From assembly GCF_002738225.1 (NCBI RefSeq), contig NZ_PEBQ01000030.1:62001-126000 (forward strand): 64,000 nt of DNA, read 5' to 3'. Below, in pieces: positions 18,442 through 27,705 of the stretch. Position 1 is the first letter of the stretch. Each line of letters opens with the position of its first letter. The translations under genes and the position numbers were made by a program. The DNA is from Acetobacter pomorum (lineage in GTDB: Bacteria; Pseudomonadota; Alphaproteobacteria; Acetobacterales; Acetobacteraceae). The notes under the pieces are model-generated. The model saw only the letters and a list, made by a program, of their open reading frames with translations. It did not search any database and was not told the DNA's origin.

Positions 18442-20214
18442 TTGGTCTGGAAACCATTTCAGAAATTTTTTGGCAAGTCAGGTAAAGATGCTGAAACCCG
18501 GCTTGTAGAGGCCAAAGCGCTTTTGAAAGATAAGCCTGCTGATGCATTTGCTCAGTTGGCTGTTCTTGCACGGGAAAATGATCCTGAAGCACAGTTTCTG
18601 GTTGGGCAGTGTTATCTCAGCGCACAAGGGGCTCCACCAGACTTGGTGGAGGGCGCGCGCTGGATGCGCCGGGCTGCCAATAATGGTTGGACGCAGGCCT
18701 CTTTTATTTTAGCAACATTGTATTTGTATGGCTTGCCACCAGAGGTGGAAGAGCAGACATCTCTATCAATTTTCAATACATCAGAAGAACAGACAAAGCG
18801 GGAGCCGTCTTTTGTCAAAGCGGCAGAATGGGCCGAGCGCGCAGCAAATGCTGGGTACGTAGATGCACAAGCTTTGTATGGATATATTTTAACAGCAGGC
18901 CCAGAAGAAATCCGTGACCCCGAACAGGCTCTGATCTGGTATCAGAAAGCTGCTGATAAAGGGTGTGTACAAGGATATTTGGGCCTTGGCCTTGCGGCAC
19001 TTGCCAAAGCAAAAACGCAGGAAGATTATAGTATTGCCGCAGATCAGCTTAAAAAGGCTGCTAAGGGCGGAATGGGTACGGCTTTGTACCTTATGGGAGT
19101 TATGGCGGAACGTGGATTGGGTGTTCCGCAAAATATTCAGCAATCCACAAAGTATTTTGCAGAAGCAGCAGAAAAAAAAGTCCGGGGTGCGCAAGCAAAA
19201 TATGGCTTGGCGTTGCTATCTGGCAAAGGGGTTGCCCGTGATACAATTCGGGGGGAAACCTGGTTAAGGCGTGCAGCTTTGGCAGGGGATGCAGAAGCTG
19301 CCGCTATTTTGGGAGATATGCATGGCCGTGGGGGAGAGTTACCCCCTAATTATGCTGAGGCAATTTCCTGGTATCGTTTTGCTTCAAATCATGGGCATGC
19401 GGCTTCTAGTCGTACTCTGGGTAATATTTATCTGCGTGGCATTGGTGTGCCAAAAGATCCAGCGGCAGCGGCGCAATGGTTTAAGATTGCGGCAGAGCAG
19501 GGAGATAAGGAAGCAACAGCTGAATTGGGGAATCTGGCTCTGGCAGGTGTTATTCCAACGGCTGATGCAACAGAAGTGACAGAGAGTTATCTTAAAGCTG
19601 CAACACAAAATGATTTTCTTGCTGCGTTTAATGTGGGGGTTGCTCTTGCGCGTGGCATAGGCATTCAGAAAAATGAAGAAGAAGCCCTTAAATGGATTCG
19701 AAAAGCCGCAGATAACGTCGTAAATGCACAGTATTGGTATGGCCGTATGCTGTTGCAGGGGCGTGGCGTTGCGCGAAATCCAGAAGAAGGGCGGGAATGG
19801 ATAAAAAAGGCTGCGGAATCTGGAATGGTAGAAGCCCAGCTTGCATATGGGCATTTACTGATTACCGGAACGGGTGGCGAAAAAGATCATTCTCAGGCAC
19901 TGCAATGGTATGAAAAGGCTGCAGCAGCAGGCAATGTGGATGCCATGTTCTCTATTGGGGCCATGTATGGGGGCGGACACGATATTCCTGAAGATCTGGT
20001 GCTGGCGCGGTCATGGTTCCAACAGGCGGCAAACAATGAACATGGTTTGGCGCAACTTCTGATAGGGCGTTATCTGGCAAACGGTATTGGTGGAGACAAG
20101 GATCTGCCTGCTGCCCGCCATTGGTATCGTGAAGCTGAAAAGAAGAATATTGCACAGGCAAGTATTGAACTTGCCAAAATTAAGCCTGAAAATACTGTGC
20201 CAGCATCTTCGTAA
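18442..20214 (+). CDS. Sel1-repeat (SLR/TPR-like) protein
   Basis: Protein of 590 residues made almost wholly of Sel1-like helical repeats of about 36 residues, with recurrent A..GN..A...LG..Y..G.GV..D...A..W..KAA patterns (for example GNIYLRGIGVPKDPAAAAQW). Such repeats form protein-binding solenoids. There is no signal peptide, so it is probably cytoplasmic. TTG start at 18442 with AAAGGG upstream. It follows the HlyD gene by 45 bases and precedes a giant glycosyltransferase, so it may organise the secretion or glycosylation machinery; that role is inference. Confidence 0.85.
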   Translation: MVWKPFQKFFGKSGKDAETRLVEAKALLKDKPADAFAQLAVLARENDPEAQFLVGQCYLSAQGAPPDLVEGARWMRRAANNGWTQASFILATLYLYGLPPEVEEQTSLSIFNTSEEQTKREPSFVKAAEWAERAANAGYVDAQALYGYILTAGPEEIRDPEQALIWYQKAADKGCVQGYLGLGLAALAKAKTQEDYSIAADQLKKAAKGGMGTALYLMGVMAERGLGVPQNIQQSTKYFAEAAEKKVRGAQAKYGLALLSGKGVARDTIRGETWLRRAALAGDAEAAAILGDMHGRGGELPPNYAEAISWYRFASNHGHAASSRTLGNIYLRGIGVPKDPAAAAQWFKIAAEQGDKEATAELGNLALAGVIPTADATEVTESYLKAATQNDFLAAFNVGVALARGIGIQKNEEEALKWIRKAADNVVNAQYWYGRMLLQGRGVARNPEEGREWIKKAAESGMVEAQLAYGHLLITGTGGEKDHSQALQWYEKAAAAGNVDAMFSIGAMYGGGHDIPEDLVLARSWFQQAANNEHGLAQLLIGRYLANGIGGDKDLPAARHWYREAEKKNIAQASIELAKIKPENTVPASS

Positions 20215-20244
20215 GAAAACATCCGAAATTATAAAGATGTTTTC
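20215..20244 (+). other. Hairpin between the Sel1 and glycosyltransferase genes
   Basis: GAAAACATC at 20215-20223 and GATGTTTTC at 20236-20244 form a perfect 9-bp stem with a 12-base loop. There is no clean T run after it, so it is more likely an attenuating or mRNA-stabilising structure than a full terminator. Confidence 0.5.
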
Positions 20245-20281
20245 AATATCTGATAGTATGTTCAAAAGTAGGTAAATATTC

Positions 20282-23200
20282 ATGCTCCACCTGAAACAGT
20301 CTGAGAGTCAGCAGGCAGGGTTTGTGGTGGAGGTAGATCGAAAAGCGCTTGAACACTATGCAAGTGCAGCGGCGCAGGCCTCCTTTCAGCAGGGAAATGC
20401 AGCTTGGGAGGAGGGGGCGTATAGTCTGGCGTGGAATTGGCTGGAAAGAGCAAACAGACAGGCGCGTGATAATCCACATGTCATGTTTGCATTGGTTCTG
20501 GCGCGTGAGGCGGTTGGGCAAACAGAGCAGGCGCTGGAACTTTTAGACAAGCTTTTAGAAAAATTTGATTTTCGTGAAGGCTGGAGTCTTCTGGCAACGT
20601 TAAAACAGACCCATGGAGCCGGATATCAGGCTTTGCATGCCATTCGGCATTTGCTTGCATATTATGCATGCACTCCAGATGTGGAAAAATTGGCACAGGT
20701 TATTACCCGTTTGAACGGTGTTACGCATTGGTGGGGCGTGCGCAGTAATGGGCAAATTATAGGTGCGGGATTACCAAAAACAGCATTGCAGTTGGTTGTT
20801 GATGGCAAGGTGCGTAAAGCCACACGTAAAAAGGAGAAATGGTTTTGTCCATCCGGTTGGCAGCAAGCGCACACGCTATGCATCATAACTGATCAAGGGA
20901 ATATTTTTCCCAATGGTGGATTATATCCCCAACAGATTGTTCAGTGTGAAGGGATAGTGGATGTTGGGGAAAAAGGTCTGACAGGATGGGTATGGTTGCC
21001 GCGTGATTCAGACACTGTACCTGTTCTGGAGATTTTGGATGCACAAACCAACAAGAAAATTTTAACGTTCCACGCAGAAAGTTTTTGTGATTCTGTTAGT
21101 TCAGAAAAGCCATTAGCAAGATATAGAGTTCTGAATATTCCATTTACTGCTCTGCCTGATGGTCCGGTAAGAATAGTTGGGCCAGATGGAAAAGATCTTG
21201 CGGGAAGTCCAATAAACCCAACCATGATGCGTTGTGCCGCTAGTGAGATTGCTCACTATGTGGCAGCCCAGACCAAAGAAGAAGCATCCGCCTATAAGCA
21301 TGTGGTTCTGCCAGAATTGATACCTATTCCAGTGACAGCGGAAAGGAATACGATACCTAAAGTTTCCGGAGGGCAAGCAGAAACTGTTGTTATTATCCCA
21401 GTTTTTAAAAATACCCCATGCACTCTTGCCTGTTTGAAGAGCGTGCGCGCGAGTTTGAAAGGCACGTCTGTGCCTCAGGTCTGGGTGGTGAATGATGCTT
21501 CCCCAGAACCGGATCTGGTGTCTTCAGTCATTGCGTTTTGTAAACAGGCAGGCTTTCGATATTTGGAAAGAGCACATAATGGTGGCTTTCCGTGTGCCGT
21601 AAATGAAGCTTTGCGTCATATAGATACGCATGATGTTGTGTTGCTGAACAGTGATACGCTGGTGCCAGCAGGTTGGTTGGCCGCGTTGCGAAAACTTGCC
21701 TATCACGCGGCCGATACAGGAACAGTGACTCCGTTTTCCAATGATGCCAGTATTTTTTCTTACCCGGATAAAAAAGGTACAAATCCTTTACCGGATCAGG
21801 AGGAAACAGAGCAGTTCATGCAACTGGCACAGGCGGCCAATGCAGGGCGCACTGTGGAGGTTCCGACGGCTCATGGATTTTGCATGTATATCCGGCACGA
21901 CTGTTTACAACAAACAGGCTTGCTGCGTGAGGACCTGTTTGCACAGGGGTATGGGGAAGAAAACGATTTCTGTATGCGTGCCCGTGCCTTGGGGTGGAAG
22001 CATATGGCTGCCACAGGTGTGTTTGTTGCACATGTTGGGAGCAGTTCGTTTGGGGAAAGTGGTAGTCCCTTAATGCAGCGGAACCAAAAGGTTCTGGAAC
22101 AATTGCACCCCGGATATCATGAACTTATTGCACGTTGGATTGCGACAGACCCTTTGTTCCCGGAGCGTCGGCGTTTTGATCTTGTACGGTTTAGAAATGA
22201 TCGTGCAGAAGATGTTTCGGATCAAGCGGTATTATTGGTAACACACGCCGTAGGCGGTGGTGTGGAAAAAGTTGTGCAAGAACGCGTTGCTTTCTGGTGC
22301 CATCAGAAAGTGCGTCCACTGATTTTGCGCCCATCTGAACAAGGATACGTTCTGGAAGATGGGGGAAGCCAGCAAAAGTATCCTTCATTATGTTTTGCAT
22401 TTGGTAAAGATATGCCGTTGTTACGGCGGCTATTGCATGCAGAAGGTGTGGAACGGATTGAAATTCATCAGGTTGCAGGTCATGACCAAGAGGTTATGCG
22501 TCTGCCTGCACATTTAAAATGTAAGTATGAAGTATTTGTGCATGATTATATTTGGTTCTGCCCACGCATTTCCCTGATGGGGTTGGAAAAACGTTATTGT
22601 GGTGAACCTGATGTGGCCGTGTGCAATGTGTGTGTGGCGATGTTGGGGAGGCGTGTTGATGATACTTCCAGCATTGTAGACTATCGCAAGACTGCACATG
22701 TTTTTTTACAAAAGGCTGATCAAGTTTTTGTGCCATCGCATGATGCTGCCCGCAGAATGCGTAAATATTTTCCGGATATTTCCTTTTCTGTTCACGAGCT
22801 TGAAAAAGACAGCCTTTTAAAAAAGCAATTTCATATTCCAAAACCCATAGATCGGAACAAAGCTCTGGCAAGCGCGTTTTTTGCACAAGGGCTTAAACGT
22901 GTTGAGCCACGTGTGCGGGTATGTGTGGTGGGCGGCATAGGCCCGGAAAAAGGTTACGACATTTTGCTGGAAGCTGGTGTGGATGCCGCTTTACGCAATT
23001 TGCCTTTGGAATTTGTAGTGGTGGGGCATACGTCTGATGATGCAGCATTGTTAAAAACAGGGCGTATTTTTGTAACGGGTGAGTTCCGTAAAGAAGAAGT
23101 TGTTTCTTTAATTCATGCAGTTGATGCAGATATTGCCTTCCTTCCATCTGTATGGCCCGAAACGTGGTGTTTTGCCTTGGGAGATATCTGGAAAGCCGGA

Positions 23201-23362
23201 TTGCACGTTGTGGCGTTTGATTTGGGAGCGCCAGCCGAGCGTATTCGTGCCACCGGGTTAGGGGAGGTTTTGGCGTTGGATATTTCTATACAAGAGCTGA
23301 ATAAAAAATTACTGGTAAAAGGCAAGGAGATGGAGAGAAAAAGAAGGCTTTCATCTCCCTAA
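20282..23362 (+). CDS. Large multi-domain glycosyltransferase (TPR + GT2 + GT4-like)
   Basis: Protein of 1026 residues. Residues about 20-140 are TPR-like helices. A beta-rich region follows (about 145-330, GWVWLPRDSDTVPVLEI). A GT2 domain starts near 365 with ETVVIIPVFKNTPCTLACLK, with VVNDASPEP, HNGGFPCAVN and the DxD-like LLNSDTLVPAGW. The C-terminal third (about 640-1010) is GT-B/GT4-like, with VCVVGGIGPEKGYDILLEA and a PSVWPETWC donor-site motif. Two transferase folds in one chain suggest a polymerising or two-step enzyme. No membrane helices are seen. It may glycosylate a protein handled by the adjacent exporter; this is inference. Confidence 0.82.
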   Translation: MLHLKQSESQQAGFVVEVDRKALEHYASAAAQASFQQGNAAWEEGAYSLAWNWLERANRQARDNPHVMFALVLAREAVGQTEQALELLDKLLEKFDFREGWSLLATLKQTHGAGYQALHAIRHLLAYYACTPDVEKLAQVITRLNGVTHWWGVRSNGQIIGAGLPKTALQLVVDGKVRKATRKKEKWFCPSGWQQAHTLCIITDQGNIFPNGGLYPQQIVQCEGIVDVGEKGLTGWVWLPRDSDTVPVLEILDAQTNKKILTFHAESFCDSVSSEKPLARYRVLNIPFTALPDGPVRIVGPDGKDLAGSPINPTMMRCAASEIAHYVAAQTKEEASAYKHVVLPELIPIPVTAERNTIPKVSGGQAETVVIIPVFKNTPCTLACLKSVRASLKGTSVPQVWVVNDASPEPDLVSSVIAFCKQAGFRYLERAHNGGFPCAVNEALRHIDTHDVVLLNSDTLVPAGWLAALRKLAYHAADTGTVTPFSNDASIFSYPDKKGTNPLPDQEETEQFMQLAQAANAGRTVEVPTAHGFCMYIRHDCLQQTGLLREDLFAQGYGEENDFCMRARALGWKHMAATGVFVAHVGSSSFGESGSPLMQRNQKVLEQLHPGYHELIARWIATDPLFPERRRFDLVRFRNDRAEDVSDQAVLLVTHAVGGGVEKVVQERVAFWCHQKVRPLILRPSEQGYVLEDGGSQQKYPSLCFAFGKDMPLLRRLLHAEGVERIEIHQVAGHDQEVMRLPAHLKCKYEVFVHDYIWFCPRISLMGLEKRYCGEPDVAVCNVCVAMLGRRVDDTSSIVDYRKTAHVFLQKADQVFVPSHDAARRMRKYFPDISFSVHELEKDSLLKKQFHIPKPIDRNKALASAFFAQGLKRVEPRVRVCVVGGIGPEKGYDILLEAGVDAALRNLPLEFVVVGHTSDDAALLKTGRIFVTGEFRKEEVVSLIHAVDADIAFLPSVWPETWCFALGDIWKAGLHVVAFDLGAPAERIRATGLGEVLALDISIQELNKKLLVKGKEMERKRRLSSP

Positions 23363-23430
23363 CTCTTTCTTTACGTTCAGGCGTTTTTTGTTTTACACTT
23401 CAACCGAAAATTTAGGATGGAAGAGGTTTT

Positions 23431-24555
23431 ATGTCTCAGGGAAACCAGCAGCGGATTACTGATCTGAAAGTCACAGGTCATCTGATGACACTCCAGACCG
23501 GTCTGTTCTGTATCAGTCATGCTGCAGGTCAGCAGCCGCCCACACAAGCCGGTTTGCCTGGCGTGCGTGTTTCTCTTTCTCCTACGTCTGCTCCAGGCAA
23601 CGTTCAGATTGTAACGTTTGAGCAGGATGGTTGGTTAGGTGGCAGAAATAATGCTGCCTTGGTGCGCGTGCTGCGTGGGCCAGCACAGGTCATGATTACC
23701 ATTTATCAGGAAATGACCACGCAGCACCCTGCGCCGCGTTTGCAAGTTCTTCAGTTAAGTGCGGAAGCTGATTCTAATTCTAATCTGCAGCCAGTTGCAG
23801 CGCCAACTTTGGCACCGGCAGAACCAGCAAAAACATCTGTAGCGCCTCAGAGTAAGCCAGAAGTTGGCGCTCATATTCAACGGCGCGGTGATGTGACCGG
23901 GATGCTGGGTGAATGGATGGGTGTTCCAGGAAGCCAGTCCTGGATTGAAGGATTCGGTATTGCACCCACGCATCTGATTAAGCCCGAAGATATTGAATAC
24001 CAAGCTGTTCTGGGTAAGGGATGGCTGTCTCCATGGGTGGAAAGTGGCCAGTATTGCGGCAGCCGGGGTATGGCGCTCCCCATTCTGGGTTTGTGTGTAA
24101 GACTGAAAGGGGCTGCCGCTAAAGAATTCATTTGCCGCGTTACGGCCAGTTTTACTGATGGCACCAAGATTGGCCCGGTTGATAATGGTGAGCCCATAGA
24201 GGCTGAGAGCCTTGCACCTTTGGAAGCTTTTCTTGTTGAAATTCTGCCGCGTGCTGAAGAAAGCGAAGCCAAGCCGCGTAGTCGCCAGAAAAAACGGAAT
24301 GCATCTGAAGACCTAGCCGCTCTTTTGGAAGAGGAAATAGAAGAGCTGGAATCTGACGTTCTGGAAAGTGAAGAAGAACTGATTGAAGAAGAGATTATAG
24401 CTGAAATTGAAGAAGTTCCAGAAAAGCCAGCAAAGCCGGTAAAGCGTGTGGTTAAAGCGCAACCTCGTCGTGCCAGCTCTGCCAGCCAGAAAACAGCAAA
24501 GCCGAAAACAACAGGGCGTGGCGGAGCAAGAGGGCGGAAACCTTCTCGTAGCTAA
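23431..24555 (+). CDS. ChW-like domain protein with acidic linker and basic tail
   Basis: Protein of 374 residues with no signal peptide. Residues about 150-275 contain GEWMGVPGSQSWIEGFGI, then IEYQAVLGKGWLSPWVE and SGQYCGSRGMALPILGLCVRL. The GW..WV.SG..CG..G....I......L pattern resembles clostridial hydrophobic-with-conserved-W (ChW) repeats. Next comes a very acidic stretch (about 290-335, EEEIEELESDVLESEEELI), then a Lys/Ala/Pro/Arg-rich basic tail (EKPAKPVKRVVK onward). The start has GGAAGAGG upstream. It could be a partner or substrate of the exporter; the family resemblance is by eye only. Confidence 0.65.
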   Translation: MSQGNQQRITDLKVTGHLMTLQTGLFCISHAAGQQPPTQAGLPGVRVSLSPTSAPGNVQIVTFEQDGWLGGRNNAALVRVLRGPAQVMITIYQEMTTQHPAPRLQVLQLSAEADSNSNLQPVAAPTLAPAEPAKTSVAPQSKPEVGAHIQRRGDVTGMLGEWMGVPGSQSWIEGFGIAPTHLIKPEDIEYQAVLGKGWLSPWVESGQYCGSRGMALPILGLCVRLKGAAAKEFICRVTASFTDGTKIGPVDNGEPIEAESLAPLEAFLVEILPRAEESEAKPRSRQKKRNASEDLAALLEEEIEELESDVLESEEELIEEEIIAEIEEVPEKPAKPVKRVVKAQPRRASSASQKTAKPKTTGRGGARGRKPSRS

Positions 24556-24567
24556 AATACTTTAGGG

Positions 24568-24600
24568 ACAGGCCTGGTTTAAGTATCAGGCCTGTTTTTA
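24568..24600 (+). terminator. Rho-independent terminator after the ChW-like gene
   Basis: ACAGGCCTG and CAGGCCTGT form a perfect 9-bp stem around a 10-base loop, followed by a T-rich tract. It would end or attenuate the exporter transcript before the GT4 gene. Confidence 0.85.
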
Positions 24601-24631
24601 TTTGTGATGAGAGCAGCACGCAGGTGCAAGT

Positions 24632-26095
24632 TTGAAATACCTTTTTATTCATCAAAACTTTCCTGGCCAGTATCTGCACATTGTGCGTCATCTGGTGCAA
24701 AATGATAATAATGAAGTTGTTTTCATTAGTGAAGACAACCAAAATGTTATTAAAGGTGTGCGGCGTGTCAGGTACCGTATGCCACGGGGGGCTGCTGTAC
24801 AGGCCCATTTGGCTGTGCGTGAGCTGGATATGGGGATGGTACGGGCCAGTGAAGTGGAAAGAGCCGCGCGTACGCTCAAAAATCTAGGCTTCCACCCTGA
24901 TATTATTATTGGTCATCATGGATGGGGAGAACTGCTGAATATTCAGGATGTTTACCCAGATGTACCAGTATTAGGATATTTCGAGTTCTATTATCATACA
25001 GAACCAGGGTTTGATGTAGGGTTTGACCCCGAATTTCCCCTGCAGCCACAGATGCTACCCATTGTGCGGGCCAAGAATGCCATTAACCTGTTGGCCCTTA
25101 CCGCACCAGGTTATGGCCAAACGCCAACAGATTTTCAGAAAAGCGCTTATCCCGCATGGGCCGCAGATAAGATTTCTGTGTTGCGTGAAGGGGTGGATCT
25201 GGATGCTTGCAAACCAGACCCAAAACTTGCCAAAAAAACATTCAATTTGGGTGATATTAAAATTACGCCCAAGAATAAGCTGATTACCTATGTCTCGCGC
25301 GATTTGGAACCTTACCGTGGGTTTCATGTGTTTATGCGTGCATTACCTCGTATTTTAGAGGAAGAGCCCAATGCGCATGTTATCATGGTTGGCGGGGATG
25401 GTGTCAGTTATGGAGCACCACTGGCATCTGGATGCTGGCGGGAGAAAATGCTCCAGGAACTGGAAGGGCAACTAGACCTGTCTCGGGTGCACTTTGTCGG
25501 GAAAGTTGATTACCGTGATTTTCTGCGGCTTTTGCAGCGGTCTGATGCCCATGTGTACCTTACATACCCATTTGTGGCATCGTGGTCATTGCGGGAGGCC
25601 ATGGCCATAGGGTGTGCCATTGTGGGAAGCGCGACTGCGCCTGTGCAGGAATTTCTGACAGATCAGGAAACCGCAATACTTGTGCCGTTTACGGAGCCAG
25701 ACAAGATCGCATCTGGGGTGTTGGAACTGCTACGTAACAAACCTTTAGCAACGCGTTTGCGCCGGGCGGTAAGAGAAAAAGCTGAGCATACGCTCTGCAT
25801 CAAGGCATACCTGGCCGAGTATGAAAATCTTATTGAGCATGTGATTGCAACACATAAGGCTAAAGTTCAGCTTCCACGTCAAAACGCAGTTGAAGTGGAA
25901 GAAAAGCCAGCAAAAACTGTAACAAAGCCAGTAAAGCGTCGTGTTACCACTCGCAAAACTGAGGGTAAAACTGGCACAGCGCGTGGCAGTAAAAAAGTAG
26001 TGCCCTTTCCCGCGCCAAAAGCAGTACGTTCGCCTGTTCAGAAAACTTCTGCAAAATCACGCAAATCTGTTTCTGCAAGAAAAACGCAAGGGTAA
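24632..26095 (+). CDS. Family 4 glycosyltransferase with basic C-terminal tail
   Basis: Protein of 487 residues. TTG start at 24632 encodes KYLFIHQNFPGQYLHIVRHL, the opening strand-helix of a GT-B fold. The acceptor domain carries IIIGHHGWGELL. The donor domain (about 205-390) has TYVSRDLEPYRGFHVFMRAL, VHFVGKVDYRDFLRLL and a SWSLREAMAIGCAIVG segment of the GT4 donor site. Residues beyond about 420 are a low-complexity Lys/Arg/Thr/Pro tail (EKPAKTVTKPVKRRV) that echoes the tail of the preceding protein. Acceptor unknown. Confidence 0.82.
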   Translation: MKYLFIHQNFPGQYLHIVRHLVQNDNNEVVFISEDNQNVIKGVRRVRYRMPRGAAVQAHLAVRELDMGMVRASEVERAARTLKNLGFHPDIIIGHHGWGELLNIQDVYPDVPVLGYFEFYYHTEPGFDVGFDPEFPLQPQMLPIVRAKNAINLLALTAPGYGQTPTDFQKSAYPAWAADKISVLREGVDLDACKPDPKLAKKTFNLGDIKITPKNKLITYVSRDLEPYRGFHVFMRALPRILEEEPNAHVIMVGGDGVSYGAPLASGCWREKMLQELEGQLDLSRVHFVGKVDYRDFLRLLQRSDAHVYLTYPFVASWSLREAMAIGCAIVGSATAPVQEFLTDQETAILVPFTEPDKIASGVLELLRNKPLATRLRRAVREKAEHTLCIKAYLAEYENLIEHVIATHKAKVQLPRQNAVEVEEKPAKTVTKPVKRRVTTRKTEGKTGTARGSKKVVPFPAPKAVRSPVQKTSAKSRKSVSARKTQG

Positions 26096-26105
26096 TGCAG
26101 CCAAG

Positions 26106-26143
26106 TATAACCCCCTGCTTATAGATATAAGCAGGGGGTTATA
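26106..26143. terminator. Strong hairpin between convergent operons
   Basis: A perfect 17-bp inverted repeat (left arm TATAACCCCCTGCTTAT) with a 4-base loop sits exactly between the convergent GT4 and Mla-type lipoprotein genes. There is no long T run, but stem length and position make it a likely bidirectional terminator. Confidence 0.8.
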
Positions 26144-26156
26144 CCGGGTAAGTGTT

Positions 26157-26747
26157 TTACTGTGCTGATGGAATAGAGAGATTCACCTGATCGGCTAGCT
26201 GAATAACCAGCTTACGCATAAGTGCTGCTGTATCGGAATCTGTAGAAACAGATCCGGTTGCTGTCAGATGTGCACGGTTGCGGATAAGTGGCTTTTTAGG
26301 ATCTCGTGGAATAACAGCCCAGTTTGCATCCAGAATTGCTTGTCCATCCACATTCACATCAAAGCGTGAAACGTTAATCTGAACGCGCATATTGGCGGCA
26401 TCAGCCAATGGCTGGTCAGTAATCAGCTCATTGGGGTGAGAAGATGCAATCTCATTTGTCACCAGATCTGTAATGCCAAGGGAAAGACGTGTTGCCCACC
26501 GAGAGCGTGGACTACGAATAACCTCTTCTCCCTGTCGGGTAATCATGTCCTGACTATCAAGATAATCAGGCAACACTGCCCGGCTGATTTCTATGGTGGT
26601 CAGGCGGGCAGAAAGATGGGGCTGCTGGATATCCCGATCTCCCGGCATACCAAGCGTATAAAGCCGCAGAGGAGGAGAGGCGCAACCTGCAAGCAGCGTG
26701 CATGCCCCCAAGAAAGCCAAGGCGATACGGCGAGAAGATGACATCAT
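26157..26747 (-). CDS. PqiC-like ABC transport auxiliary lipoprotein
   Basis: Protein of 196 residues with signal peptide and lipobox (LLAGC near residue 22), then PPLRLYTLGMPGD, the same LYTL start of the mature domain seen in the pqiC product at 7243. Members of this family act with MCE proteins at the outer membrane. It overlaps the MCE gene by 4 bases and ends the four-gene Mla-type operon. No MlaC-type soluble carrier gene is seen, so this lipoprotein probably takes the outer-membrane role. Confidence 0.82.
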   Translation of the reverse strand: MMSSSRRIALAFLGACTLLAGCASPPLRLYTLGMPGDRDIQQPHLSARLTTIEISRAVLPDYLDSQDMITRQGEEVIRSPRSRWATRLSLGITDLVTNEIASSHPNELITDQPLADAANMRVQINVSRFDVNVDGQAILDANWAVIPRDPKKPLIRNRAHLTATGSVSTDSDTAALMRKLVIQLADQVNLSIPSAQ

Positions 26748-27700
26748 GGGCGACGTCCCATCAGCAGAAGTTGCGGGTTACGTTCCACATCGCTGGCGAA
26801 GCCACGTAGAGAGGCCGCAGCAGCAGCAATATCACGCAAAGAAGCATCCAGATTTGCTCGGTCGATAGAACGTGGCGAGAGGATATCTTGCAAGGAATCC
26901 AGCGTTTTTGTCGCAGAAGCCAATGTGGCGTGCAGATCCTTGCCGCGGGCATCAAGCTGTGTAGTTCCGGTATCCATCAGCTTATCCATTTTCAGGAGTG
27001 TGACGTCCAGCTTGGCCTGTAGGTCTTTAATGGCTGTTGTTGCGGCCTGCACAGTCTCGTGGGAACGATCAGCCGTTTCCTTCACGCTGGAAATCAGCGG
27101 TGGAAGATCCTCACGCAAATGATCGCTCAAGGAGGTAATGGAAAGCAGGGCCAGATCAGCATGGTGGCTGATATCCTTGATGGGAATCTGGCCAATGGTG
27201 TCTTTCAGCTTTTCCATAGTGGAAAGACGGACAGGAATTTCTGGCAGATTGGTAATGCGCGGGTGCAGAACAGGTGCAACGGATTTATCAAAATCCAGCT
27301 CAATATTGGATTGCCCCGTTACAAAGCTTTGCAGGTTCAGTTCGGCGCGCAAACCATTGCTGATCATTTCCTGAATACTAACTTTTGTGCCCCCTGGCAC
27401 GTCTTTTACCACATGGATCTGATCTGGTTCCAGCGTAAGCACAACGGGAATGTAAGCTTTACGATCTTGGGGATCAAACCGCAGCGTGATGCTTTTCACT
27501 GTTCCCACCTTAACGCCGCGGAAGTTTACAGGTGCACCTACGGAAAGGCCGGTAATGGAATTTTGGAACACAACGGCCGCTTCACGCGAGGGTGTGAAAA
27601 AGCGCATGTGACCAAATGCCATGATAATGAACAGGCCCAGCAAGCCGCCAAGGATCACAAACGCGCCGATCAGAGTTTTCCGGTTTGTGCTTTGAGACAT
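26744..27700 (-). CDS. MlaD-like MCE-domain lipid transport protein
   Basis: Protein of 318 residues with one N-terminal membrane helix (LIGAFVILGGLLGLFIIMAF) and a single MCE domain (about 40-125: VVFQNSITGLSVGAPVNFRGVKVG). A long helical C-terminal part ends by residue 318. It should form a hexamer on the periplasmic face of the permease encoded at 28491. The C-terminal tail is longer than in E. coli MlaD and may form a periplasmic tube; that is inference. Confidence 0.87.
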   Translation of the reverse strand: MSQSTNRKTLIGAFVILGGLLGLFIIMAFGHMRFFTPSREAAVVFQNSITGLSVGAPVNFRGVKVGTVKSITLRFDPQDRKAYIPVVLTLEPDQIHVVKDVPGGTKVSIQEMISNGLRAELNLQSFVTGQSNIELDFDKSVAPVLHPRITNLPEIPVRLSTMEKLKDTIGQIPIKDISHHADLALLSITSLSDHLREDLPPLISSVKETADRSHETVQAATTAIKDLQAKLDVTLLKMDKLMDTGTTQLDARGKDLHATLASATKTLDSLQDILSPRSIDRANLDASLRDIAAAAASLRGFASDVERNPQLLLMGRRP

Positions 27701-27705
27701 GCCGT

